DNA of 64,000 bases from Kitasatospora sp. MAP5-34. Its GTDB lineage: Bacteria; Actinomycetota; Actinomycetes; Streptomycetales; Streptomycetaceae. Below are positions 16,714 through 24,585 of this stretch, in pieces. Every line of letters starts with the position of its first letter. The stretch's first letter is position 1. Under the pieces are notes generated by a model. That model saw only the letters and a list, made by a program, of their open reading frames with translations. It was not told the origin of the DNA and did no database searches. The position numbers and the translations under genes were made by a program. The stretch spans positions 23,482 through 87,481 of the forward strand of contig NZ_JARXZC010000034.1 in NCBI RefSeq assembly GCF_029894335.1. The letters are read 5' to 3'.

Positions 16714-17384
16714 TGGGTGCTGCACGACGCGCCCGGCTCCTGGGTCTGCGGACCCTGGACGTACTTGGTGAAGAACTCGGCGACCCGGGGGTCACTCGCG
16801 CTGTCGAGCACCAGCTGGGTGCCCCAGGCGGTCAGCGTGATGGTGCCCTTCTCGTCCGGGTACGGGCTCATCAGCGAGTACGGCGTCTTCGACACCCGGT
16901 CCGACAGCGTCTTGATGTCGGCGGCCGACGCCTTGGCGTTGTAGGTGACCCAGACCGCGCCGTGCTCCATGGAGTGGACGGCGTTCTCGTTCACGACCGG
17001 CTTGTCGTAGACCGTGCCCATGCAGTTCAGCCAGACCGGGTTGTGGTCACCGCCGACCGGCGGGGTCTGCGGGTAGTTGACCTTGGTCTGGACGTGGTTG
17101 CGGGTGAGCTTGTCGTAGGTCTGCACGCCCGGGATCGGGGCCTTGGCCGCAGCGATCTTGGCGTCCCGCTTGTCCTTGGCGTCCACGGCCAGGTAGACGC
17201 TGCCGCCGATCATGCCCGCCACCAGTACCGCGCCGACGCCGATCGCGATGAACTTGTTCCGGCGGTCGCGACGCTGCTCCTCGGCGCGCAGCTCGGCGAT
17301 TCTGGCGCGGCGGTCGGTCTGGCCGGGACGGCCTCCGGACGTACGGTTTCCCGACTTACTGGACTGCTTGGAGGCGGAACCCAT
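16710..17384 (-). CDS. DUF3105 family membrane-anchored protein
   Basis: 224 aa: a basic, charged N-terminus (1-44), one membrane segment (FIAIGVGAVLVAGMIGGSVYLAV), then an extracytoplasmic DUF3105 domain with NHVQTKVNYPQTPPVGGDH, NCMGTVYDKPVVNENAVHSMEHG and a C-terminal GASCSTQ. The conserved His, Met and Cys residues resemble a metal site. It is translated together with the DUF305 gene. The recurring DUF3105-DUF305 pairing suggests a joint envelope function, unknown at present. Confidence 0.85.
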   Translation of the reverse strand: MGSASKQSSKSGNRTSGGRPGQTDRRARIAELRAEEQRRDRRNKFIAIGVGAVLVAGMIGGSVYLAVDAKDKRDAKIAAAKAPIPGVQTYDKLTRNHVQTKVNYPQTPPVGGDHNPVWLNCMGTVYDKPVVNENAVHSMEHGAVWVTYNAKASAADIKTLSDRVSKTPYSLMSPYPDEKGTITLTAWGTQLVLDSASDPRVAEFFTKYVQGPQTQEPGASCSTQ

Positions 17385-17493
17385 GGAAAGTGTCCTTGTC
17401 CCCGCCGGCGCTCAGGGCACGGCGGTATGAGGGAGTGGCAGGGGTGGCGGAGCCGCCGGGCCGCCCACGACGTGGGGCCGGCGGTGGGTTCCG

Positions 17494-18069
17494 CTAGGTC
17501 CGGTGGACCTGAAGGGCATGGAGATCGGGCGCGTGATCGGGACCGACCTGGGCCGTGAGCGCTGCGTGGCCCGGCACCGCCCGCTCCAGCACGAGCTGGC
17601 CCGGCACGGTGGCCGTGGGCTGCGGTGGCGGGTTCGGGAGCTGGCTGTTGGCGCCCCGGAACGGCTGGTTCGAGCAGCCGTCACCCGGGCGCGGGTGCTC
17701 GCCGTCGGCGGAACACCAGGTCAGCGCCGGACCGGCGGCCACCTGGGTGCGCGCCGGTGCCTGGGCACCTGCCCGTGTCCGGGTGCTTGCTTGTACCTGG
17801 GTGCTCGCCTGTACCGGCATGCCCGTCCGTATCTGGGGATGGGCTGAGTGCAGCGCGCTGCTCTGTGAGATCAGGGTGGTCACGGTGGTCGGGCCGACCA
17901 TCGTCGTAGCGGCGCCCGCCGGGGGTTCGGCCGTCATGGCCCCGGCGCGGCCCGCACACGGCAGCAGCGCCAGCAGTGCCACGAGCAGCAGCGCCCACAC
18001 CGCGTACGCCGGGTGGCCCACGTGGGTGGTCCTCCCCGGCTGCGGTGCGGTCGTTCCTGGCGCGGTCAT
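17494..18069 (-). CDS. Short secreted or membrane-anchored hypothetical protein
   Basis: About 191 aa with one hydrophobic segment (YAVWALLLVALLALLPCAG, residues about 25-43), followed by a low-complexity Thr/Gln/Ala stretch (VQASTQVQASTRTRAGAQAP) and two cysteines (WCSADGEHPRPGDGCSN). No family recognised. ATG 18069 has TAATAT 7 bases upstream, a good -10 box, so the gene may be leaderless; GTG 18075 is in frame. It lies upstream of the DUF3105/DUF305 pair in the same direction. Confidence 0.5.
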   Translation of the reverse strand: MTAPGTTAPQPGRTTHVGHPAYAVWALLLVALLALLPCAGRAGAMTAEPPAGAATTMVGPTTVTTLISQSSALHSAHPQIRTGMPVQASTQVQASTRTRAGAQAPARTQVAAGPALTWCSADGEHPRPGDGCSNQPFRGANSQLPNPPPQPTATVPGQLVLERAVPGHAALTAQVGPDHAPDLHALQVHRT

Positions 18070-18102
18070 GCGCACATATTAATCAGCCGAAGGAGTGAAG
18101 CG

Positions 18103-18285
18103 ATGCCCCTTACCGGCCTTCATTTTTCCGCTCTCCTCCTGCTCAGCGCCGGTGAATCACCCCTGCTTGGGGCACTTCCGGGCAGGTCGGACGGATCGGA
18201 CCACGGTTCGGCCGGAACAGTGCACCCGCCGGGTGATGGGTTGTCCCCGAATCCCGGACACCGTCGTTCTCCTTGGGGACAATGA
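18103..18285 (+). CDS. Possible 60-aa small protein
   Basis: ATG 18103 follows AAGGAG at the ideal 7-base spacing. The ORF encodes MPLTGLHFSALLLLSAGESP and continues to a hydrophilic, Gly/Ser/His-rich tail. The hydrophobic start could be a weak signal or membrane segment. It is divergent from the gene at 18069 and 59 bases upstream of the PP2C-like gene. No family recognised; the ribosome site is the main support. Confidence 0.3.
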   Translation: MPLTGLHFSALLLLSAGESPLLGALPGRSDGSDHGSAGTVHPPGDGLSPNPGHRRSPWGQ

Positions 18286-18344
18286 CGTCGAGTCCGGCAC
18301 AGAGCCTGCTCGGCAGACGGCACACACGGACGAGGAGCCGCCAG

Positions 18345-19805
18345 ATGAGCAAGCAGGGCGCACCCCCGCAGCAGCACCGGCCGGAGGACGGCTGGTGGCA
18401 GGCGGTCTACACGGGCCCGGCGGACACCCTGCCGGACACCCCGGGCGCCGTGGCCGACGAGGGCAGCGTCGACGACTGGTTCGACTCGGCGGCGGGCATG
18501 ATCGGCACTCAGCGCACGGGACGGCAGGCCCCCGCCCCTGGGACGGTGGTCGAGCTGACCAAGCCGGTGGAGCCGGCCGATCCGGGTGAGCCGGGCGAGG
18601 GTGGTGAGCCGGGTGAGCCCGGAGATCCTGGTGATCCCGTCGAGGTGACCGTCGACGAGTGGTTCGACTCCGCCGTCGGCATGATCGGTGCGCAGCGCCA
18701 GGAAGAGGCACCAGATCAGCCCGCCCCTGCTCCTGCCCCGACCCCCACTGTCCCGGACGAGAAGCCGGCTCAAGCCCTGACCCCGGCGCCGACCCCAGCC
18801 CCGGCCCTGTCGCCCTCCCCGCCCTCGTCCCCGCCGCTGCCTCCGCGCCCGTCCACCCGCAAGCCGGACCAGCCCCCGGTGCCGCACGTCGGAGAGCGCC
18901 CGCCCACCTACGGCCCCGAGCCCACCGCGCTGCCCGACGCCGACCCCGACGAGCTCACCACCGTCGTCCCCGACACGGTCCTCGAAGGCGCGAGGTACGG
19001 CGTCGCCACCCTCCGGGCGGTCTCCGTCCGGGGCGACTCGGCCCGCTACCGGGGGGAGCCACGCCGCGACACGCTCCTGGTCACCCGCTTCGGCGACGGC
19101 CCCGACGGCCTCCTGCTGGCCGTGCTCGGCGCGCCGAGCCGCTCGCAGCCGCCGTCCTCCGCAGCGGCCGAGGCCGCGCGTCAGCTCACGGCCGCGATCG
19201 GCCGCAGCAGGCCGGAGCTCGCCGCCGACCTGCGCGACGGCGCCCGCGACCGCCTGCGCTACGGCCTGCAGCGCCTGGCGGCCCGCGCCGCCGCCCCCCT
19301 CCGGGCTGCCGCCACCGCCTCAGCCGCCACCGCCACCACCGACGAGAACCCGCCGTCCGACGGGCCGTCGTCGGACCTGCCGTCCCCGGACGCGGGGTCG
19401 TTGCACTGCCTCCTCGTCCCGCTCGACCCGGCCGCCACCCACCGCGCGGCGTTCGGAGTCGGCCCCGGCGGGCTCTACCTGCTGCGCTCCGGGCACTGGA
19501 TCGACGCGTACGCCGCGCGCCTGCTGCACCATCCGGACGGGGAGCAGCCCGTCCCCGCCGTCGGTACGGCCCCGCCGCGTCCGTTCCGGTTCCGGCTCGT
19601 CCCGGCGACCCCCGGTGACATCCTGCTGCTCTGCACGCCCGGGCTGGCCGATCCGGTCGCCGACGAGCCGGCCGTGGCCCACTTCCTCTCCAGCCACTGG
19701 GCGCACCCGCACCCGCCCGGCACGGTCGACTTCCTGCGCCAGGTGCAGGTCCGGGCGAAGGGGTACGCCGACGACCGTACGGCCGTGGCGCTCTGGACCG
19801 AGTAA
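18345..19805 (+). CDS. PP2C-like protein with duplicated WFDS motif
   Basis: About 486 aa. The C-terminal half (from about residue 205) resembles a protein phosphatase 2C-like domain (GVATLRAVSVRGDSARYRG, LLVTRFGDGPDGLLLAVLG, LLLCTPGLADPVADEPA, DDRTAVALWTE). The usual DGMGG metal motif is not evident, so it may be inactive. The N-terminal half is a linker rich in Pro and acidic residues that contains two copies of [ST]VD[DE]WFDSAxGMIG[TA]QR about 60 residues apart. ATG 18345 has GGAG 7 bases upstream. It may bind a kinase or partner through the repeated motif; that is inference. Confidence 0.72.
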   Translation: MSKQGAPPQQHRPEDGWWQAVYTGPADTLPDTPGAVADEGSVDDWFDSAAGMIGTQRTGRQAPAPGTVVELTKPVEPADPGEPGEGGEPGEPGDPGDPVEVTVDEWFDSAVGMIGAQRQEEAPDQPAPAPAPTPTVPDEKPAQALTPAPTPAPALSPSPPSSPPLPPRPSTRKPDQPPVPHVGERPPTYGPEPTALPDADPDELTTVVPDTVLEGARYGVATLRAVSVRGDSARYRGEPRRDTLLVTRFGDGPDGLLLAVLGAPSRSQPPSSAAAEAARQLTAAIGRSRPELAADLRDGARDRLRYGLQRLAARAAAPLRAAATASAATATTDENPPSDGPSSDLPSPDAGSLHCLLVPLDPAATHRAAFGVGPGGLYLLRSGHWIDAYAARLLHHPDGEQPVPAVGTAPPRPFRFRLVPATPGDILLLCTPGLADPVADEPAVAHFLSSHWAHPHPPGTVDFLRQVQVRAKGYADDRTAVALWTE

Positions 19806-19824
19806 CCCGGGGCGTAACAGGGCG

Positions 19825-20430
19825 TCAGTGCCCGCCGCCCAGCAGTACGGCCGCCACCGAGGCCACCTGTGCCGCAGCCGCCCGGCGGCCGGCGCCGGGC
19901 AGTCCGATCGCGACGGGCACGGCGAACCCGTCCAGCAGCGCCCGGAGCTGGACGGCCCGGTCGTCGGGGGCCACCGCCGAGAACGTCCCGGCCGCCACGC
20001 CCTCCTCGATCAGGGCCACCAGATCGGCCTGCCAGGGCGCCTCGATCTCCAACTGCCCCTGCCGGATCTCCGCACTGGCCGGTGACCGGCCCCAGACCTC
20101 CAGCCAGAGGATCCAGCGCGGATCGCCGGGCCCCTCGGGCAGGTACAGCTCCGTGTAAGCCGCCAGCCGCTCCCACACCCCGGCGCCGTCCCGGTCGAGC
20201 GCGGAGCGGCGGCGCTCGCCGAGCTGCTCCTCGCTCCAGCGCAGGGTCTCCAGCAGCAACTGGTCCTTGCTGCCGAAGTAGTAGAGAAGATGACCGGCAC
20301 TCATCTGGAGCTGCTTCCCGAGCCCGGCCATGGTCAGCTTCGCGAGCCCGTGCTCGGCGATGGCCGCCCGGGCGACGGCGAACACCTCTTCGCGCGGTCG
20401 CGCAGCGCGGCGCGCCCGTGGCTCCGCCAT
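19825..20430 (-). CDS. TetR family transcriptional regulator
   Basis: About 201 aa. The N-terminal helix-turn-helix (AVARAAIAEHGLAKLTMAGLGKQL then MSAGHLLYYFGSKDQLLLET) is typical TetR. The C-terminal ligand domain is of the BetI-like C_6 type. ATG 20430 follows AGGAGGAAGAGCAG; the ORF extends further upstream but this start fits the family length. It converges with the PP2C-like gene. Its target is unknown; no obvious efflux gene is adjacent. Confidence 0.85.
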   Translation of the reverse strand: MAEPRARRAARPREEVFAVARAAIAEHGLAKLTMAGLGKQLQMSAGHLLYYFGSKDQLLLETLRWSEEQLGERRRSALDRDGAGVWERLAAYTELYLPEGPGDPRWILWLEVWGRSPASAEIRQGQLEIEAPWQADLVALIEEGVAAGTFSAVAPDDRAVQLRALLDGFAVPVAIGLPGAGRRAAAAQVASVAAVLLGGGH

Positions 20431-20720
20431 CTGCTCTTCCTCCTGGCTACCGGGACCGGCCCCCCACGATACGGCCGAACCGGCCTCCGCCCCGGCACCG
20501 GGAACCGGACGCCGGACTCGCGCCCCCACCGCACTCACGTCCCGGACCGACGTCCGCCTCGACTTCCCGCCAGGCCGGTCCGTGCAGCTGGGGCCCGGTG
20601 AGCGGCGTACGACCGACAGTACCGGCAGCGCCGCCGGGGGTCGGCAGAGCGGGTGGGATCCGTGCGTCAGCCGGCGCCGGCGTGGGTACCTTCCCAGTGC
20701 CTGTACGGAACGGAGTCAGT
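20431..20720. other. Gene-poor stretch between TetR and the lysin region
   Basis: About 290 bases without a convincing gene. It contains the TetR promoter side and a CCGGCGCCGG palindrome near 20680. Nothing else is supportable. Confidence 0.4.
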
Positions 20721-20879
20721 ATGTCCCGGAGCACCACCACTGCGGTGGGGTTGCACCTTGTAACCGCCCGCAGCAGACACCAGTTGACCCACCAGATATC
20801 GGCAGACCCGTCAGCACCAGTCCGCAGAGCACCACTTGGCGTCGGCGTGGTGCCGACCGGCCGGGCCGGGGGTGCGTAG
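20721..20879 (+). CDS. Possible 52-aa ORF overlapping the lysin start
   Basis: ATG 20721 follows CGGAG at 5 bases. The ORF ends in TAG at 20877-20879, and its last base is the first base of the lysin GTG start, so stop and start are nested (TAGTG). It encodes a basic N-terminal part and a C-terminal VGVVPTG segment. That segment recurs, with only synonymous changes, after the lysin gene (21895-21916). Function unknown; it may be a translational coupler. Confidence 0.35.
   Translation: MSRSTTTAVGLHLVTARSRHQLTHQISADPSAPVRRAPLGVGVVPTGRAGGA
20841..20862 (+). repeat. 22-bp repeat flanking the lysin gene, left copy
   Basis: It matches 21895-21916 at 19 of 22 positions. All three mismatches fall on third codon positions of a VGVVPTG reading (GTC/GTT, GTG/GTA, GTG/GTA). 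The two copies bracket the lysin gene about 1,050 bp apart. Confidence 0.6.
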
Positions 20880-21838
20880 TGGGCATCTACGGCCAGGACT
20901 GGTCCTCATACCAGGACAGCCAACCGGACACCAGCGGCCTGAGCTTCGCGTTCGTGAAGGTGACGGAGGGGCTGGGGTACGTCAATCCGGAGTGGGTCTC
21001 GCAGCGGGACCACGCGAAGGCCAACGGCCTGGTGTGGGGCGCCTACCACTACCCCCACATGCACAACAGCGACCGTAGCGAGGCCGACTTCTTCCTCTCC
21101 CAGGTCGCCTGGCAGCCGGGCGACCTGGTGGTCCTCGACTGGGAGGGGTACGACTCCGCGAACCAGGACGTCGGCGCAGCAGACCAGTTGGCGTACAAGG
21201 AGGACTATCTCGCCTACCTCAAGAGCCGGTTGCCGAACAACCCGACCGGGCTGTACTGCAACCTCGACTACTGGAACCGCGTCGACACGACCGGCCACGT
21301 CGGTGACTTCCTCTGGATCGCCACCGCCGGACGCGGCGCCGGTGACCCGGGCATAAGAGCGAGCTGGCTGTTCCACCAGTACAGCGACAACCCCGTCGAC
21401 AGCGACTACTGCTATCTCGGCAGCACGGACGAACTCCGTTCGTGGGCACTGTCGTTCACTCCCCAGACCACACCAACACCGGCGCCCCCACCCGTCGAGG
21501 AGGACCCTTTGGCCGCATTCACCGAAGCCGACCTGCGTCGCTTCATCCACGAGGAGACCCTCAACGCGGTAACCTCCGCCCCCGGCCGCGACGCCGTCGC
21601 CTTCGCCGTCTGCTGGTGGCTGCAGAAGGCCCTCACCGGCACCCCGGTCCCCACCGACGCCGGCCAACCCTGGGCCGACCTCCTGCCCAAGCTGACCGCC
21701 GCCCTCAACTCGCTCAGCCCAGCGGTCCGCGCCGAACTGGAAGCCGCGATCGCCACCGCCGTCAAGGACGCGACCGTCCACGTCACAGTCTCGGACACCA
21801 GCACCACCCCGCCCACCAAACCGCCCACCACTGTCTGA
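20879..21838 (+). CDS. Phage-type GH25 muramidase (lysin)
   Basis: About 319 aa. The N-terminus MGIYGQDWSSYQ and the run VVLDWEGYD are GH25 features (catalytic Asp/Glu in the DxE of DWEG), with FAFVKVTEG and GAYHYPHM as supporting motifs. The catalytic domain is about residues 1-200. A Pro/Thr linker and a helical C-terminal part of about 115 residues follow (FTEADLRRFIHEETLNAV), ending in a Thr/Pro tail. It should cut peptidoglycan glycan strands. There is no signal peptide, as in phage endolysins. No other phage genes are nearby, so it is a solitary, possibly domesticated, lysin. Confidence 0.8.
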   Translation: MGIYGQDWSSYQDSQPDTSGLSFAFVKVTEGLGYVNPEWVSQRDHAKANGLVWGAYHYPHMHNSDRSEADFFLSQVAWQPGDLVVLDWEGYDSANQDVGAADQLAYKEDYLAYLKSRLPNNPTGLYCNLDYWNRVDTTGHVGDFLWIATAGRGAGDPGIRASWLFHQYSDNPVDSDYCYLGSTDELRSWALSFTPQTTPTPAPPPVEEDPLAAFTEADLRRFIHEETLNAVTSAPGRDAVAFAVCWWLQKALTGTPVPTDAGQPWADLLPKLTAALNSLSPAVRAELEAAIATAVKDATVHVTVSDTSTTPPTKPPTTV

Positions 21839-21894
21839 ACGGCCCGCCGGCCGAGCACGCGCCACGCGGTACAACGGTGGTGGCAGCCGGGGTC

Positions 21895-21916
21895 GTTGGC
21901 GTAGTACCGACCGGCC
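21895..21916 (+). repeat. 22-bp repeat flanking the lysin gene, right copy
   Basis: Partner of 20841-20862, lying 56 bases after the lysin stop. A reading frame through it would have to cross the terminator hairpin at 21956, so coding here is doubtful, yet the differences from the left copy are all synonymous. Confidence 0.6.
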
Positions 21917-21955
21917 CTTGTCCTACATCTCTCGTCCTCGCCCTGAAGCACCGCG

Positions 21956-21983
21956 CCCCTGCTCTCCTTCGGGAGGGCAGGGG
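21956..21983 (+). terminator. Terminator after the lysin gene
   Basis: A 12-bp stem (CCCCTGCTCTCC with GGAGGGCAGGGG, one T-G pair) closed by a stable TTCG tetraloop and followed by TCTTGT. It lies 117 bases after the lysin stop. Confidence 0.8.
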
Positions 21984-22097
21984 TCTTGTCGTGCTGGCGG
22001 TCACCTCAGGGCCGCAGCGGCGTTGCTGAGCTGCGACCGGTGCGGTCCGGCCGCCGTAGTCCCCGCAGTCGTCCGAGGTCGGCTCGGCCATCATGTG

Positions 22098-22331
22098 ATG
22101 GCAATCCCGAGAATCGGCCCCGCACTTGGGCTCACCACGTCATCCTGGTCCGGCGAGAACTTCGTCGTCGTCCCCCGCGACCCGCACTTCGACCAGGCCG
22201 ATAGCTACCTCGGTGCGGAGCTCGTCGAGGACGAGGCTGCGGTTGTGAACGCCTGCCAGATCCGTGATGCCGCTTGGCACTACGCAGTGTCCCGCGAGGA
22301 GTTCGCGAAGGCGGTACTGTCCACCACGTGA
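22098..22331 (+). CDS. Small protein, weakly DUF397-like (77 aa)
   Basis: A 77-aa acidic protein with TTSSWSGENFVVVPRD near the start and NACQIRDAAWHYAVSREEFAKAV at the end. The order SSWSG, then IRD, then a final helix ending at an F resembles DUF397 small proteins that accompany helix-turn-helix regulators in Streptomyces. The match is weak and made by eye. ATG 22098 has only a poor ribosome site. It lies 76 bases upstream of the NUDIX gene and close to a large regulator gene, which fits such a role. Confidence 0.5.
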   Translation: MAIPRIGPALGLTTSSWSGENFVVVPRDPHFDQADSYLGAELVEDEAAVVNACQIRDAAWHYAVSREEFAKAVLSTT

Positions 22332-22407
22332 CGACGGACTCCTCGACCTTCACCCGGTCGACTCTATGCCAGGATCCACCGCCAGGGACCCGACGAGAGG
22401 CACGACG

Positions 22408-22938
22408 TTGAGCGAGTGGACCATCCACGGCAGCCGGACCATCTACACCAGCCCCTGGGTCGAACTCGACCTCGTCGACGTCGAACCGCCAGGCCACCCC
22501 CGCTACGAGCACCACCTCGTCAAATGGGCACCTGTTGCCGCCACCGTCGTCCTCAACGAACGCGACCAGGTGCTCATGATGTGGCGCCACCGCTTCGCAA
22601 CCGACACCTGGAACTGGGAAATCCCGAGCGGGATCGTCGAGGCCGGTGAGTCTCTGGAAGCAGCCGCCATTCGCGAGGTCGAGGAAGAGACCGGCTGGCG
22701 TGTCACCACGGTCGAGCCCCTCGCCTACAACCAGCCCGTGGGCGGCATGTCCAACGCCGAACACCACGTCTTCCTCGCCCGCGAAGCCACGTACATCGCT
22801 CCGCCCGTCGACACCCACGAAGCCGACCGCATCGAATGGATCCCCCTCGACCGGGTCCAAGAGATGATCGACCGGCGGGAGATCGTTGCCGGAGTCGCCG
22901 TCACCGGCCTTCTCCAACTCCTCGCCCGCCACCCCTAA
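22408..22938 (+). CDS. NUDIX hydrolase
   Basis: About 176 aa. The NUDIX box is complete: GIVEAGESLEAAAIREVEEE then TGW (about residues 76-98), giving the Mg-binding REVEEE glutamates. The N-terminus (SEWTIHGSRTIYTSPWVELDLVDVEPPGHPRYEHHLV) is like ADP-ribose/nucleotide-sugar pyrophosphatases. It should hydrolyse a nucleoside diphosphate linked to another group; the exact substrate is unknown. TTG 22408 is chosen because GAGAGG sits 7 bases upstream. The stop shares bases with the convergent regulator's stop. Confidence 0.88.
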   Translation: MSEWTIHGSRTIYTSPWVELDLVDVEPPGHPRYEHHLVKWAPVAATVVLNERDQVLMMWRHRFATDTWNWEIPSGIVEAGESLEAAAIREVEEETGWRVTTVEPLAYNQPVGGMSNAEHHVFLAREATYIAPPVDTHEADRIEWIPLDRVQEMIDRREIVAGVAVTGLLQLLARHP

Positions 22939-24365
22939 CCCGGCAACGCGAGCACAGCCGACCCGACGATCGCCTCACGGAAGTCCCGCACCGAGGGCAT
23001 CCGCGAGGCCCGTGCCGGAATTGCCGCCGCCACCTCCCGGGCACGCGACACCACGATCCCCGTCCGATGCTCGGCGGGCAGCGTCTCCAGCGTCAGCAGC
23101 CCGACCTGCGCAGCCGTCGCGACCTCGCCCACCTTCAGCAGCCCTGCCGCCTGGTCGAACGTGATGAGCGCCCGGTCCAGGTGCTCCACGGGCGCGTACA
23201 TCGTCATCGCCTCGTCCAGGGACGCCTGTGCGCGTCGGGTGTCACCGAGAACCGTGTGCATGCTGCCGATGTGCCAGCGGAGCTGACGCTCCGTGTAGCC
23301 GTACGCCGTATCACCCGTGTCGTGAGAGCTGAGCCGCGCGAACGCCCTCTCCGCGATGCGCATCGCCTCGCGGGCATCATCAGCGCGCCCGAGCCGAGCC
23401 AGAGACCGGGCCTCAAGCGCGGGCGCCCACGCCGCAGTCGCGCACGCCGTACTGCCGGCCACCAGCCGGGCGCGCTCCGCCAGATCGGCAGCGGCCTGAG
23501 GCGACCCGAAGTAGAACGGGATGACCGCCTCTCTCGTGAGCAGCCACGCCCGAAGAGCCCGGTCGCCTGTCTCCTCCGCAGCCAGGTGGGCGCAGCGGAA
23601 CCACCCCCGCGCTTCCCGCTGTTCTCCCAGTGCGACCAGCGCGATGCCAGCCGTGCCGGCAAGCTGGGCGGCGACGCGGCAAAGGCGCAGCCGGTAATCG
23701 GCGGGCTGACGGCGGCCGAGCAACTGCTGCACCTCGACAAAGTCGAGGACGCTCTCGGCGAGCAGCTGGTTGGGTGGGCTCATCTGGTAGGCGTGGCCGT
23801 ACTCCCCGGCTGAGCGTTCCCACTGTTCCATCGTCGTTTCGGACAGGGACTCCCCAAGGGTGTCGGCCATGCTCCGGCGAACTTCGCCGAGGGCGTCCAG
23901 GACCGACCCGGACAGGGCGATCCCGGCGGTGGCGAACAGGCTGCGCAGTATCGCGCGCCTCTCCGGGTCCTCCGTCGTCTTCGCGCTGTTGGGCTCGGGG
24001 CGCCGGGGTGACGCCTTAGGCGCCGAAGGCTGAGGTTCCGTGCCGTTGGTGTAGTCGGCGCCGAAGCCAAGCCGGTCCGGGCGTGTCCGATACAGCTGGC
24101 ACAGGCCGTCGAGATGCAGCTCACCGGGCCGTCCCGGCCCGTTCTCCCATGCGGACAGCTGCTGCACCGTCAGGCGGCCCCGGATCTCCGCGTACGCCGT
24201 CACGGCCGCGTCCAGCGTCCAGCCCCGGGCCAGGCGGTGAGCGTGCAGCAGGGACGTCCCGCACTCGGCGGCGATCGCAGAAGCCAGCTGCCAGGGCGAC
24301 CATCCGTCTGTAGTGGCCTGCTGATGCAGCCGGTTCGCTGCCGGCTTGTGGTTGACGCGTGGCAT
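22935..24365 (-). CDS. HTH regulator with TPR-like repeats
   Basis: 476 aa. The N-terminal part has an XRE-like region (WQLASAIAAECGTSLLHAHRLARGWTLDAAV, then LTVQQLSAWENGPGRPGELHLDGLCQLYRTRPDRLGFG). A Pro/Ser linker follows, and residues about 150-470 are Ala/Arg-rich helical repeats of TPR type. This architecture is common in Streptomyces regulators that respond to a peptide or partner protein. It is transcribed divergently from the four-gene small-protein operon (start 220 bp away), which it may control. It converges on the NUDIX gene with a shared CTAA stop. Confidence 0.75.
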   Translation of the reverse strand: MPRVNHKPAANRLHQQATTDGWSPWQLASAIAAECGTSLLHAHRLARGWTLDAAVTAYAEIRGRLTVQQLSAWENGPGRPGELHLDGLCQLYRTRPDRLGFGADYTNGTEPQPSAPKASPRRPEPNSAKTTEDPERRAILRSLFATAGIALSGSVLDALGEVRRSMADTLGESLSETTMEQWERSAGEYGHAYQMSPPNQLLAESVLDFVEVQQLLGRRQPADYRLRLCRVAAQLAGTAGIALVALGEQREARGWFRCAHLAAEETGDRALRAWLLTREAVIPFYFGSPQAAADLAERARLVAGSTACATAAWAPALEARSLARLGRADDAREAMRIAERAFARLSSHDTGDTAYGYTERQLRWHIGSMHTVLGDTRRAQASLDEAMTMYAPVEHLDRALITFDQAAGLLKVGEVATAAQVGLLTLETLPAEHRTGIVVSRAREVAAAIPARASRMPSVRDFREAIVGSAVLALPG

Positions 24366-24585
24366 CGCGAGCTCCGGGCATCTGGGTGAAGGGCTGTGCT
24401 CACGGTAGCCCGGCGGTGACGGTCCGGGGCGCCGGCTTCACGAGCCCCGCGTGATTCAGGCTCAGCCTTTCCTGGGCAGCCGGCGAAACCCTGGCAGTTT
24501 CACGAGCCGACCGTCATTGCCGCACGCGGGTGTCCGGGCCGATGCTCTCGGCGTAGCAATCGGCCGACGGCTCGAGGAGCAGAAC
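24366..24585. promoter_or_regulatory. Divergent promoter region, regulator versus four-gene operon
   Basis: About 220 bases. TTCACGAGCC occurs twice in direct orientation, at 24437-24446 and 24499-24508, 62 bp apart (close to six helix turns). These are candidate binding sites for the divergently encoded regulator. A ribosome site GAGGAG precedes the operon ATG. Confidence 0.4.

Noticed and set aside
20721..21838. A complete prophage around the lysin
   Set aside because: No capsid, tail, holin or integrase genes are nearby; the integrase remnant is more than 40 kb away.
21867..22029. An ORF after the lysin containing VGVVPTG
   Set aside because: It would have to be translated through the strong TTCG-loop terminator at 21956-21983, and it has no ribosome site.
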